Assembly: GCA_902385025.1 (NCBI GenBank)
Contig: CABMDX010000057.1
Span: 1-5,968, forward strand
DNA: 5,968 nucleotides
Direction of reading: 5' to 3'
From: an uncultured archaeon
GTDB lineage: Archaea; Halobacteriota; Methanosarcinia; Methanotrichales; Methanotrichaceae
Positions 1-5,968 of the stretch are shown in pieces (the stretch's first letter is position 1; the number at the start of each line of letters is the position of its first letter). Under the pieces are notes generated by a model. The model was not told where the DNA came from and did not search any database. It was given only the letters and a program-made list of their open reading frames with translations. Made by a program: the position numbers and the translations under genes.

Positions 1-1986
1 CCTTTCCATGATGAGCACTGCATACTCCGAGCCCACTCCCAGCACCAGTGCTCCAAGGGTCGCGGTCATGGGAGTGTAGCTGATACCCAGGAGATACATG
101 GCTCCGCCCATCCAGCCAATTACTATTACCATGGGCACGATCGGCAACACTGATTTAATGGGGTCGCGGTATATGATCAAGAGCAGGATGTAGATGAGCA
201 GCAGGCCGAGGAGGGTCATCTCCACTCTGCCGGTGGTAAGCCCCACAATAACCGAGCTGAGCAGATAGCCCTTTCCGGTCTGGACCACTGATACTGCAGG
301 TGGCGGCTCAAGCCACAGGGCATCTTTGTCGATCTCGGTCTTCAGATCCATGATGCCCTCTTCTCCGATGTTGTCCTGGGCGTTGCCCAGGTGCAGCTTG
401 ATCAGGGCCGTATCGTGATCGTTAAGATACTGATCCCTGATTGTGGAGGACAATTGATCCAAAATATTTCTGACGGATGTCTTGTCATCCGGGATCTCGC
501 CGCCGTTGGCCGCCTTGATATATGCTGCAATGCTGACGGCACTCTGTACCTCTTTTCTATTGTTTACCTCATATGAGGCGAACTTGTCCATCCATTTCAG
601 GGTTTTGGGGTCTGTGATGTCATCTCCCTGAACTATTACTTCCATATCATCCGTGCCGCCGAAGACCTCAGTTAGGTGCCGGTAATTGACAAGCTCGGGA
701 AGATCCTGGGGAATGTACTGCTTATAATCGGTAATTGTGGGGAGGCCCTCGTCCAGATGGATGCCCACAATGGCTATGAGCACTGCCACTGCCATTATGG
801 TCTTCCAGTTGGCGACGGCAAGCTCGGAAGTCCTCGCCAGCACCGGGCCGACGCTGGCCATGCCCCTGAGGCCGCCGCCCGTGGCTGCACTCCTGGGTGG
901 CCGGAGGTGGCAGAGGAGTGTGGTGCCCACAAAAACGGCTGAGATAAAGCACATGAATATGCCGAGAGTGCAGAGCTTTCCGAAGTCCCGGACCATTGGA
1001 ACTGATGAGGTCATGAGGGAGACGAAACCCGCCGCGGTCAGGATCAGGGCGATGAAGACCGCGGGAGCAGTGTGAGAGGTCATAGAGGCTGCAGCCTGGG
1101 CAGCAGCCACTCCTTTTATGCGCTCTTCATCGATGCGCGTCCTGAATTGAATGGCATAGTCTATTCCGAGGCCAATGAGGATGGGAAATGCTGCCATGGA
1201 CACGAAGGATAGAGGGATCTTCAGATAGCCCATGGCTCCGAAGGTCCAGACGATGCCGAGCAATACTACCGGGAGGGGGAGGATGGGAAACTTGCTCTGC
1301 CGAAAGAATATGAGCAGCGCTATGGCCATGAGGACGATGGCCACAACCAGGAGCTGGGTCATATTCGCAGACATCTCGGACTTGATGGAGATATTCAGTG
1401 GTATATTTCCGGTTACTGCTATGGTTGTGTCGGCTGGAAATTCCGAACTGTCTACTGTTCTTTCTGTCTCTGTCACGATCTCTTCGATCATTGAGTCCTG
1501 CAGATGCAGTGGCACGGCCACATCCAGGACGGCATGCTTTCTATCTGGCATGATGGCCTGAAGCTGCGTAGGATCGACCTGGGCGAGAATGGCGTCTATC
1601 TCCTCCTGGCTATCCGGTATCATTTCCTTGCCCGTTATCTTCTCTTCGGCCCCGGCAACGATATCGGAGATGCTGAGGATGGCAAGCACATTGTTCACCT
1701 GCGCCATGTGGCTGGAAACCCGATCCATGGCCTTGAGGACACCGGGACTTGCAATATCATCCGCCTCTATGACCACGGCGATGGAGTCCACTCCGAAGCG
1801 CTCCACATAGAGGTAATTGTATTCCTGGTAGAGCTTGCTTGTCTCATCCACGAAGGCCGTGGTTCCCACATTCATCTCAATCTCCTGAGAGTAGTGGACA
1901 GAGGCTACTGTGAGCAGTGCTGCGAAGAGCAGGATTATCTCAGGGTGATCGGCAATCCAGGCTCCTGCCTTCTCCAATGCTTGCAT
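1..1986 (-). CDS. RND/MMPL-family exporter (HAE3-like), partial, C-terminus beyond left edge
   Basis: Reading the minus strand from ATG at 1986 gives 662 codons with no stop before the window edge. This is an integral membrane exporter of the RND superfamily, MMPL/HAE3 branch; the substrate (hydrophobic molecules or lipids in related families) cannot be read from sequence. Visible order: TM1 about 14-32; a large extracytoplasmic loop 33-206; TM2-TM6 about 209-360, with a GLGIDYAIQF motif at 272-281; TM7 about 394-411; a second extracytoplasmic loop 412-585; TM8-TM10 from 588, ending in a GVGSEYAVLIMER motif at 650-662. This internal duplication is typical of RND pumps; the last two helices and tail of the second half lie outside the window. 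GAGG sits 8 nt before the ATG, and an in-frame TGA just upstream makes this the first usable start. It diverges from a GbsR/MarR-like regulator, which probably controls it. Family confidence is high; substrate is unknown. Confidence 0.93.
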   Translation of the reverse strand, partial: MQALEKAGAWIADHPEIILLFAALLTVASVHYSQEIEMNVGTTAFVDETSKLYQEYNYLYVERFGVDSIAVVIEADDIASPGVLKAMDRVSSHMAQVNNVLAILSISDIVAGAEEKITGKEMIPDSQEEIDAILAQVDPTQLQAIMPDRKHAVLDVAVPLHLQDSMIEEIVTETERTVDSSEFPADTTIAVTGNIPLNISIKSEMSANMTQLLVVAIVLMAIALLIFFRQSKFPILPLPVVLLGIVWTFGAMGYLKIPLSFVSMAAFPILIGLGIDYAIQFRTRIDEERIKGVAAAQAAASMTSHTAPAVFIALILTAAGFVSLMTSSVPMVRDFGKLCTLGIFMCFISAVFVGTTLLCHLRPPRSAATGGGLRGMASVGPVLARTSELAVANWKTIMAVAVLIAIVGIHLDEGLPTITDYKQYIPQDLPELVNYRHLTEVFGGTDDMEVIVQGDDITDPKTLKWMDKFASYEVNNRKEVQSAVSIAAYIKAANGGEIPDDKTSVRNILDQLSSTIRDQYLNDHDTALIKLHLGNAQDNIGEEGIMDLKTEIDKDALWLEPPPAVSVVQTGKGYLLSSVIVGLTTGRVEMTLLGLLLIYILLLIIYRDPIKSVLPIVPMVIVIGWMGGAMYLLGISYTPMTATLGALVLGVGSEYAVLIMER

Positions 1987-1993
1987 TTTATAG

Positions 1994-1997
1994 CCTC
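1994..1997 (-). promoter_or_regulatory. Shine-Dalgarno site of the exporter gene
   Basis: On the minus strand GAGG lies 7 nt from the exporter ATG (TTGAGGCTATAAAATG). It matches the anti-SD of archaeal 16S rRNA and supports the start at 1986. It contrasts with the divergent regulator gene, which has no such site. Confidence 0.55.
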
Positions 1998-2042
1998 AAA
2001 ATAGATCGTTCTGTGAATTTCAAAACATTAGTAGGATGAAAA

Positions 2043-2053
2043 CGTATTTAAAG
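2043..2053 (+). promoter_or_regulatory. Archaeal TATA box/BRE of the regulator gene, possibly shared by the divergent exporter
   Basis: CGTATTTAAAG contains a TATA-like core TATTTAAA at 2045-2052, preceded by a purine-rich GAAAACG that resembles a BRE. With the usual 25-27 nt from box centre to start, plus-strand transcription would begin near 2075, just before the ATGs at 2082/2085, giving a leaderless or very short-leader mRNA. The core is nearly self-complementary (TTTAAATA on the minus strand), and no better box is seen for the exporter. Used in that direction it would give a start near 2022 and a leader of about 36 nt containing the GAGG. The plus-strand assignment is the firmer one; bidirectional use is inference. 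Confidence 0.5.
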
Positions 2054-2081
2054 ATTGCGACAATATATGATCTGGATTATC

Positions 2082-2630
2082 ATGATGGATCCCCAGTACG
2101 ATGCAAAAAGACACCTCAAAGAGGCCTGCATAGAGATTGCCAAGAATAAAGGATATGGCGATGCAGCAGGCCTGCTCAGGGGAATTCTTTTCCTGGCCAA
2201 AGAGCCCATTTCTCTGGATGAGCTGACGGCAGAGACCGGCTACAGCAAATCCACGGTCAGCGCCAATATGTCCTTTCTTGAGCAGCAGGGGCTGGCAAGA
2301 CGCGTGGTGACGCCGGGGGATAAAAGGTATCGCTATGTGCCTGTGACGGATCCCAATTCTCTGAACGGGGCAATGATAGCCAATCTCTTGAAAGAGGTTC
2401 TGCTCATTTTGAAGGCACTCGAGCAGACCGAGAAGGATCTTCGAACCTCTGGAAGCTCAGATGAGAATATCATGACTCGCATAGCTGCAATCCGCAGCTC
2501 CTACCAGATAACTCAGGAGCTGCTGGAAATTATATCCAGGTATTCCTCTGAGGAAATGCTGCGCATGCTGAAAGGGCCAGGAATTGGTGCAGAATTCATA
2601 AAGACGAAGGAGGCGAGTTCGAGCGGCTGA
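2082..2630 (+). CDS. GbsR/MarR-like winged helix-turn-helix transcriptional regulator
   Basis: A cytoplasmic DNA-binding regulator of 182 residues from the chosen start. An N-terminal helix (8-23) leads into a winged helix: helices around 27-40, a helix-turn-helix at about 43-70 (ISLDELTAETGYSKSTVS, recognition helix about 55-66), and a basic wing around 75-88 (PGDKRYRYVPV). Helices 95-163 are long and amphipathic and probably form the dimer interface. This layout fits the GbsR branch of MarR-type regulators. TTG 2055, ATG 2067, ATG 2082 and ATG 2085 are all in frame and none has a Shine-Dalgarno site. The TATA box at 2045-2052 predicts transcription from about 2075, which would exclude 2055 and 2067, so 2082 (or 2085) is preferred. 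Divergent placement 95 bp from the exporter suggests it controls that gene and itself. The ligand is unknown, and repressor or activator action cannot be decided. Confidence 0.88.
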   Translation: MMDPQYDAKRHLKEACIEIAKNKGYGDAAGLLRGILFLAKEPISLDELTAETGYSKSTVSANMSFLEQQGLARRVVTPGDKRYRYVPVTDPNSLNGAMIANLLKEVLLILKALEQTEKDLRTSGSSDENIMTRIAAIRSSYQITQELLEIISRYSSEEMLRMLKGPGIGAEFIKTKEASSSG

Positions 2631-2773
2631 CTCTTAGGGTGGGGATGCACCTGGTGGAATCATTCTGCACTCATTCCAGGGAAAGCAACGCACCTGATGC
2701 GTACAAGGCCCAACGCCTGAATCCTGACCGAGAACGCAGACATCATCATTGAACGAAAGTTTAGATGGATACC

Positions 2774-2814
2774 AAAAAGATAGCGAAAGAAAGCCAGACA
2801 TATCTTTTAAAAAA
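2774..2814 (-). terminator. Oligo-T terminator tracts downstream of the AguB-AguA fusion gene
   Basis: On the minus strand, T6 (2814-2809, context GCGTTTTTTAAAAG) begins 27 nt after the stop of the fusion gene, and T5 follows at 2778-2774. Archaeal intrinsic termination relies mainly on such T-runs, so this fits the 3' end of the minus-strand unit. The plus strand has only a T4 run (2805-2808) for the convergent regulator gene. The rest of the 210-bp spacer 2631-2840 has no convincing gene; a 63-codon minus frame (2634-2825) has no recognisable motif and would begin beside the terminator. Confidence 0.5.
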
Positions 2815-2840
2815 CGCTTGACCATATCTGCAGAGCCGCT

Positions 2841-4784
2841 TCACCCCGCCGGCTCCTGCTGGCTCACGCAGTGCACCGTCCCAAGGCCCGCCACCATCTC
2901 CCGGCAGTTAATCCCGACTACCTTTCGCGTCGGAAACGCCTCCGCTATTATCTTCAGCGCCTTCTCGTCGTTCTTATGCCCGAATACCGGCACCATTACC
3001 ACATCGTTTCCAATGTAGAAGTTTGCGTAGCTCGCCGGCAGCCGTCGCTCCGCCCCCACGCGCCCTGGCATGGGCAGCCGGATCACCTTCAGCCTGTTTC
3101 CATCCTGATCGGTCTCTCTTTGGAGTATCTCATAGTTTTGTTTCAGCGGCAGAAAGTTCTCGTCCTCTGGATCATCCTCATAGGCGCATAAAACCGTGCA
3201 GGGATCTACGAAGCGGGCGATGTCGTCCACGTGCCCGTACGTATCATCTCCAGCGATGCCCTCCTTCAGCCAGATGATCTTTGAGGCGCCCAGATAATCC
3301 TTCAAATAGCCCTCGATGTCTTCCTTACTCAAAGAGGGATTGCGGTTCTTGTTTAGCAGGCACTGCTCCGTGGTCAGCACCGTCCCGCAGCCGTTCACAT
3401 CGATGGAGCCTCCCTCCAAGACGATTGCCGGCTCAAAGCATTTCATCATGAGATCCTCATTTATGATGCCCGGAATTCTTGTGTCGCCCATCAGCTCCCG
3501 GTACTTTTCTCCCCAGGCATTGAAGATCCATTTGACCATGGCCTTTCCTTTCTCTTTGCCGTCCCTTTCCCGGCAAATCACAAATGTGGGACCATAGTCT
3601 CTGAACCAGACATCCGCATAATCGACCAGGTGGAACCTGATGCGGCGCAAATCGACTTTTGCAGACTTGAGCCGCTCGAGCACTGCCGATTGCATCATCT
3701 CATCCTTGACCAGCAGATTGACAATTTCGCTCTCGTGAATGGCCTTGATGATGGTAGTGTATGCCGCCTCCACCTTCTCGATCTCGGGGAAGCTGTCCAG
3801 GTCGTAGGGCCAGGAGAGCCATATGGCCTCATGCCGCTCCCACTCTGCAGGCATGCGGTAGCCCTCGGCCAGCGGAGTGCCCATAGCCTTCTCTCCCTGC
3901 CCCTTTTCGGTCCTGGTCTCAATCCGCTGCACCATCTCGATGATGGGCCAGTAGACATCGGGCCGCCTATTCCTGAAAAAGCCCCAGCCCTCCCGCACCG
4001 CCTCATTCATGCCAAGATCCAGCTCGGCGACGATTACCTCCTCCTGGCAATCGCTGGCTCTCGCCAGCACCTTGCCAAAGGAGTCGCAGACAAATGAGCT
4101 TCCCCAGAAGAGAAGCTCCCCCTCCCGGCCTGCGCGGTTGATTGCCGCCACATACACGCTGTTGGCAATGGCGTGGCTTCTCTGCATCGTCTCCCAGGCA
4201 TCGTGCCAGTCGCCTTCAGAGGGGTCCCTCTCGCCCCTGATCCAGCCGATGGCTGTGGGATAGAAGATGATCTCAGCTCCTCGCAGGGCGGCAATGCGAG
4301 CCGCCTCCGGGAACCACTGGTCATAGCAGATGAGAACTGCAAACTTCGCATAGCGGGTGCTGTAGACCCGGATCTCATCGCCCGGGGAAAAGTAGCTCTT
4401 CTCGTAGAAGAGCGGATCATGGGGAATGTGGATCTTCCGATAGGTCTCAAGCAGGCTGCCGTCGGCGTCGATGACCGCTGCCGAGTTGTAGAAGCCAGAG
4501 AGGTCTCTTTCGAATACGGGCGCAATTATCACTATCTGCAGCTCTCTGGCCAGAAGAGAGAATGCTTCTGTGGACTCTCCCGGGATTTGCTCTGCCAGCT
4601 CTGAGGCATCCTTTTTATCCCACTGGGGAAAGTAGCGCGTCCTGTAGAGCTCTTGCAGGCAGACGATCTTCGCCCCTCTGCTGGCTGCCTCTCTTATCTT
4701 TTCAACTGTCTGCAACAGATTGAGACTCCGATCCTCTGATACCCTGGTTTGAATCAGTCCAATAGTGACCTTATGCTCAGGCAT
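2841..4784 (-). CDS. Bifunctional N-carbamoylputrescine amidase / agmatine deiminase fusion (AguB-AguA)
   Basis: A 647-residue cytoplasmic protein joining two enzymes of the agmatine-to-putrescine route. Residues 1 to about 288 are a full nitrilase-superfamily amidase of the AguB type, converting N-carbamoylputrescine to putrescine, CO2 and ammonia. The Glu-Lys-Cys triad is visible as E45 (CLQELYRTRYF), K117 (YRKIHIPHDP) and C153 (ICYDQWFPEAAR). Residues 301-647 are a full agmatine deiminase (pentein fold), which makes N-carbamoylputrescine from agmatine. Its GYRMPAEWERHEAIWLSWP entry motif is at 308-326, followed by FRDYGP with D396, EGGS with E457, GHVDD with H518 and D520, and the nucleophile C639 in GLGTVHCVSQQ. 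The charged linker is only about 12 residues (289-300). Both halves have normal family lengths, so nothing appears lost. An AAGGGGAAAAGGCC stretch precedes the ATG. The order is AguB then AguA, opposite to the reaction order. It lies 60 bp downstream of a methyltransferase gene on the same strand. Domain assignment is strong; activity of both halves is inferred from intact residues. Confidence 0.94.
   Translation of the reverse strand: MPEHKVTIGLIQTRVSEDRSLNLLQTVEKIREAASRGAKIVCLQELYRTRYFPQWDKKDASELAEQIPGESTEAFSLLARELQIVIIAPVFERDLSGFYNSAAVIDADGSLLETYRKIHIPHDPLFYEKSYFSPGDEIRVYSTRYAKFAVLICYDQWFPEAARIAALRGAEIIFYPTAIGWIRGERDPSEGDWHDAWETMQRSHAIANSVYVAAINRAGREGELLFWGSSFVCDSFGKVLARASDCQEEVIVAELDLGMNEAVREGWGFFRNRRPDVYWPIIEMVQRIETRTEKGQGEKAMGTPLAEGYRMPAEWERHEAIWLSWPYDLDSFPEIEKVEAAYTTIIKAIHESEIVNLLVKDEMMQSAVLERLKSAKVDLRRIRFHLVDYADVWFRDYGPTFVICRERDGKEKGKAMVKWIFNAWGEKYRELMGDTRIPGIINEDLMMKCFEPAIVLEGGSIDVNGCGTVLTTEQCLLNKNRNPSLSKEDIEGYLKDYLGASKIIWLKEGIAGDDTYGHVDDIARFVDPCTVLCAYEDDPEDENFLPLKQNYEILQRETDQDGNRLKVIRLPMPGRVGAERRLPASYANFYIGNDVVMVPVFGHKNDEKALKIIAEAFPTRKVVGINCREMVAGLGTVHCVSQQEPAG
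3882..3896 (-). promoter_or_regulatory. Internal ribosome binding site and ATG at the AguB/AguA junction
   Basis: Inside the fusion gene the minus strand reads GGGAGAGAAGGCTATG, with GGAG (3896-3893) 8 nt before an in-frame ATG (3884-3882, residue 301). That Met begins GTPLAEGYRMPAEW, where stand-alone agmatine deiminases normally start. The site resembles the one before the whole gene (GGGGAAAAGGCCATG). It may be a relic of a formerly separate aguA, or it may still be used to make a 347-residue AguA. Actual use is not shown. Confidence 0.4.
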
Positions 4785-4844
4785 GGCCTTTTCCCCTTTG
4801 TATGAAGTCGCTGATGCCTTAACTATCTGGCGGGTTTTTGCGAA

Positions 4845-5555
4845 TCACAGTGGCTTTCTTCCGGCCATCAAGGCAATGCAAAGGTACTGCCAGAGGACGG
4901 CAGAGCTGCAAAAGCCAGCCTCCTGCCACCACTGTGCCTTCCTGGCCTTGCTCGTGTAGTAGTGCTGCTCCAGCTCGCCACGCAGCCCTGCGACAAAGTC
5001 GGAGAGCTTTGGGTCCAGCGCCCTTCTCCTTACCTCCATCTCCTGAAAGAACCACTCCCGCATGTCGCTTCCCTCTTCTGCATAGCCTTCCGAGGCGATA
5101 AGCCAGCCGCCTGGCTTGAGGAGCCTGAAGCATTCTTCTATTGCTCTTCTATAGCGGTCCAGGGGCAAATGCTCCAGGACCAGAGTGGAGACTATGCAAT
5201 CGTATCCCTCGCTCTCCAATCCCTCTGCCCAGTTCTCCGCGAGGTCTGCCACCCGGTAGCCCAGGATCGCGCGTGGGTGGGCAGAGGAGATCTTCTCTCT
5301 TGCCACGCTCACCATTCTCTCTGAGCCGTCGAGCAGAAAAATCCTGGCGGAAGGCATCTTTCCGAGAACTGCAAGGCTGGCGTTGCCGGTACCGCAGCCC
5401 AGATCGATGATCCTGGCATCAGGCGAGAGGTACCTTCGGGCAGCCTCTGCCGCCAGATCGAGCATCTCCCGGTAGCCGGGAACTGCGGCGAACTGGTAGG
5501 CGTCGTAGGCCTGGGCATGATCGTCGTAGCATGAGACGGTTGTGTCCTCTGTCAT
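4845..5555 (-). CDS. Class I SAM-dependent methyltransferase
   Basis: A cytoplasmic Rossmann-fold methyltransferase, 236 residues from the start chosen here. Motif I DLGCGTGNA (about 51-59) binds SAM. An acidic residue ends strand 2 (FLLDGSERM, D76) and would contact the ribose hydroxyls. Motif IV is seen in DCIVSTLVLEHLP (about 119-131), and the post-motif segment LLKPGGWLIASE lies at about 145-156. The C-terminal part (from about 160) is a helical, basic and aromatic-rich stretch ending WQEAGFCSSAVLWQYLCIALMAGRK, the usual last two strands. The acceptor substrate cannot be told. ATG 5597 would add 14 residues, but it has no Shine-Dalgarno site, whereas ATG 5555 has GAGG 8 nt upstream; a 250-residue form from 5597 remains possible. 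The permease gene ends 57 bp upstream (15 bp for the longer form) and the AguB-AguA gene starts 60 bp downstream, suggesting cotranscription. It lacks an obvious arsenite-methyltransferase cysteine set. Confidence 0.88.
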   Translation of the reverse strand: MTEDTTVSCYDDHAQAYDAYQFAAVPGYREMLDLAAEAARRYLSPDARIIDLGCGTGNASLAVLGKMPSARIFLLDGSERMVSVAREKISSAHPRAILGYRVADLAENWAEGLESEGYDCIVSTLVLEHLPLDRYRRAIEECFRLLKPGGWLIASEGYAEEGSDMREWFFQEMEVRRRALDPKLSDFVAGLRGELEQHYYTSKARKAQWWQEAGFCSSAVLWQYLCIALMAGRKPL

Positions 5556-5563
5556 CGTCTTTT

Positions 5564-5567
5564 CCTC
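5564..5567 (-). promoter_or_regulatory. Shine-Dalgarno site deciding the methyltransferase start
   Basis: The minus strand reads GTGAGGAAAAGACGATG, with GAGG 8 nt before ATG 5555. The upstream in-frame ATG at 5597 is preceded by AAGAGCATCACCAA, which has no recognisable site. The internal ATG is therefore the better initiation signal. Confidence 0.45.
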
Positions 5568-5612
5568 ACTTGCATCACAGATAATTTCGCTGTCCATTTG
5601 GTGATGCTCTTT

Positions 5613-5968
5613 TCAGAGGAGCATCCAGTAGACCAGCACATTCAGCACTGTCAAGGGTACCCCCACACGCGCAAATTCCATGAACGTCAGGGTCTCGCCG
5701 CCCTTCTCTGCGTTCTGTATGATGATCACATTGCTGGCAGCGCCGAGGATGAAGAGGTTCCCTGCAATGGTGCTCCCCGCTGCCAGGGCCATGAGTGCCT
5801 GCGGGGAAGGGCTCTTTAGAAGCGGCTGGCAGAGGGCCACAAAGGGCACATTGGAGAGGAGCTGGCTTAGGAGGACGCTCAGGGCGAGGCTGGGGGGCAT
5901 GGCCGCCAGGTTCGCATTCGACCCGGCCACGAATGACTGGTAGACCCCGGATATCCAGACGCTTTCCA
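5613..5968 (-). CDS. ArsB/NhaD-type ion transporter (SLC13/CitM-like permease), partial, N-terminus beyond right edge
   Basis: The frame is open from the right edge to a TGA at 5615-5613, giving about 117 C-terminal residues. These contain a hydrophobic segment with LSNVPFVAL, then AAGSTIAGNLFILGAASNVIIIQ, then a last helix FARVGVPLTVLNVLVYWMLL that ends the protein at the membrane. The SNVP segment and the GSTIAGN...GAASN re-entrant or transmembrane pattern are typical of the second half of ArsB/NhaD/SLC13 ion permeases (COG1055-like). It is a polytopic membrane protein, but whether it moves arsenite, Na+/H+, citrate or another anion cannot be decided from this end. GTG 5930 is an internal codon and not a start, because the frame continues upstream without a stop. 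The methyltransferase gene follows closely on the same strand. Confidence 0.82.
   Translation of the reverse strand, partial: ESVWISGVYQSFVAGSNANLAAMPPSLALSVLLSQLLSNVPFVALCQPLLKSPSPQALMALAAGSTIAGNLFILGAASNVIIIQNAEKGGETLTFMEFARVGVPLTVLNVLVYWMLL

Noticed and set aside
1504..2004. 166-codon plus-strand frame opposite the exporter gene
   Set aside because: It lies antisense to a clear RND/MMPL coding sequence, shows no recognisable domain, and is rich in residues expected from reading a GC-rich gene backwards.
2655..2678. Inverted repeat TGGAAT/ATTCCA with a 12-nt loop downstream of the regulator gene
   Set aside because: The stem is only 6 bp with no following T-run, so it is not a convincing terminator; chance is likely.
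2690..2740. Possible C/D-box sRNA (TGATG followed by two CTGA motifs)
   Set aside because: The boxes are imperfect, the spacing is irregular and there is no terminal stem; such short motifs are expected by chance.
2634..2825. 63-codon minus-strand frame in the convergent spacer
   Set aside because: It has no family resemblance and low-complexity aromatic/serine content, it begins next to the oligo-T terminator of the fusion gene, and it has no good ribosome binding site.
3630..4097. 155-codon plus-strand frame opposite the AguB-AguA gene, and a 103-codon minus frame at 3695-4006
   Set aside because: Both are shadows of the strongly supported fusion gene and have no motif or initiation signal.
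4811..4830. Weak TATA-like AGTTAAG on the minus strand upstream of the fusion gene
   Set aside because: It is a poor match to the archaeal TATA consensus and has no clear BRE; insufficient to call a separate promoter.
4845..5968. Arsenic-resistance pair (ArsB permease plus ArsM arsenite methyltransferase)
   Set aside because: The permease fragment only fits the broad ArsB/NhaD/SLC13 superfamily, and the methyltransferase lacks the conserved cysteine arrangement expected for ArsM.

Overview
The window most resembles a chromosomal segment of a methanogenic archaeon, tentatively Methanosarcinales and perhaps Methanothrix-like. The reasons are a TATA box with a purine-rich BRE-like stretch instead of -35/-10 boxes, oligo-T tracts without a strong hairpin after a gene, frequent AGG/AGA/ATA codons, and an archaeal-type RND/MMPL exporter divergent from a GbsR/MarR-type regulator. 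The taxonomic call is inference from gene content, not from a marker gene. There are no rRNA or tRNA genes, CRISPR arrays, insertion sequences or prophage genes.

Layout. Positions 1-1986 (minus) hold the N-terminal 662 codons of an HAE3-type RND/MMPL membrane exporter that runs off the left edge. A 95-bp divergent promoter region follows, then a GbsR/MarR-like winged-helix regulator on the plus strand (about 2082-2630), probably controlling itself and the exporter. A 210-bp convergent spacer (2631-2840) holds oligo-T terminator tracts for the minus-strand unit. Positions 2841-4784 (minus) encode one 647-residue protein that joins a complete N-carbamoylputrescine amidase (AguB, nitrilase superfamily) to a complete agmatine deiminase (AguA). 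Upstream of it on the same strand are a class I SAM-dependent methyltransferase (4845-5555, or to 5597) and the C-terminal end of an ArsB/NhaD-type ion permease (5613 to the right edge). These three minus-strand genes are closely spaced (60 bp, and 15 or 57 bp) and may be one transcript.

How the genes work together. The fusion enzyme would take agmatine, from arginine decarboxylation, to N-carbamoylputrescine and then to putrescine plus CO2 and ammonia in one polypeptide. This is the most notable item in the window. The second domain keeps its own in-frame ATG preceded by a Shine-Dalgarno-like sequence, as expected if the fusion came from two tandem genes losing the stop codon between them. 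It may still allow a separate AguA to be made. The exporter and regulator form an independent efflux module. No functional link from the permease and methyltransferase to polyamine metabolism can be shown from the sequence.
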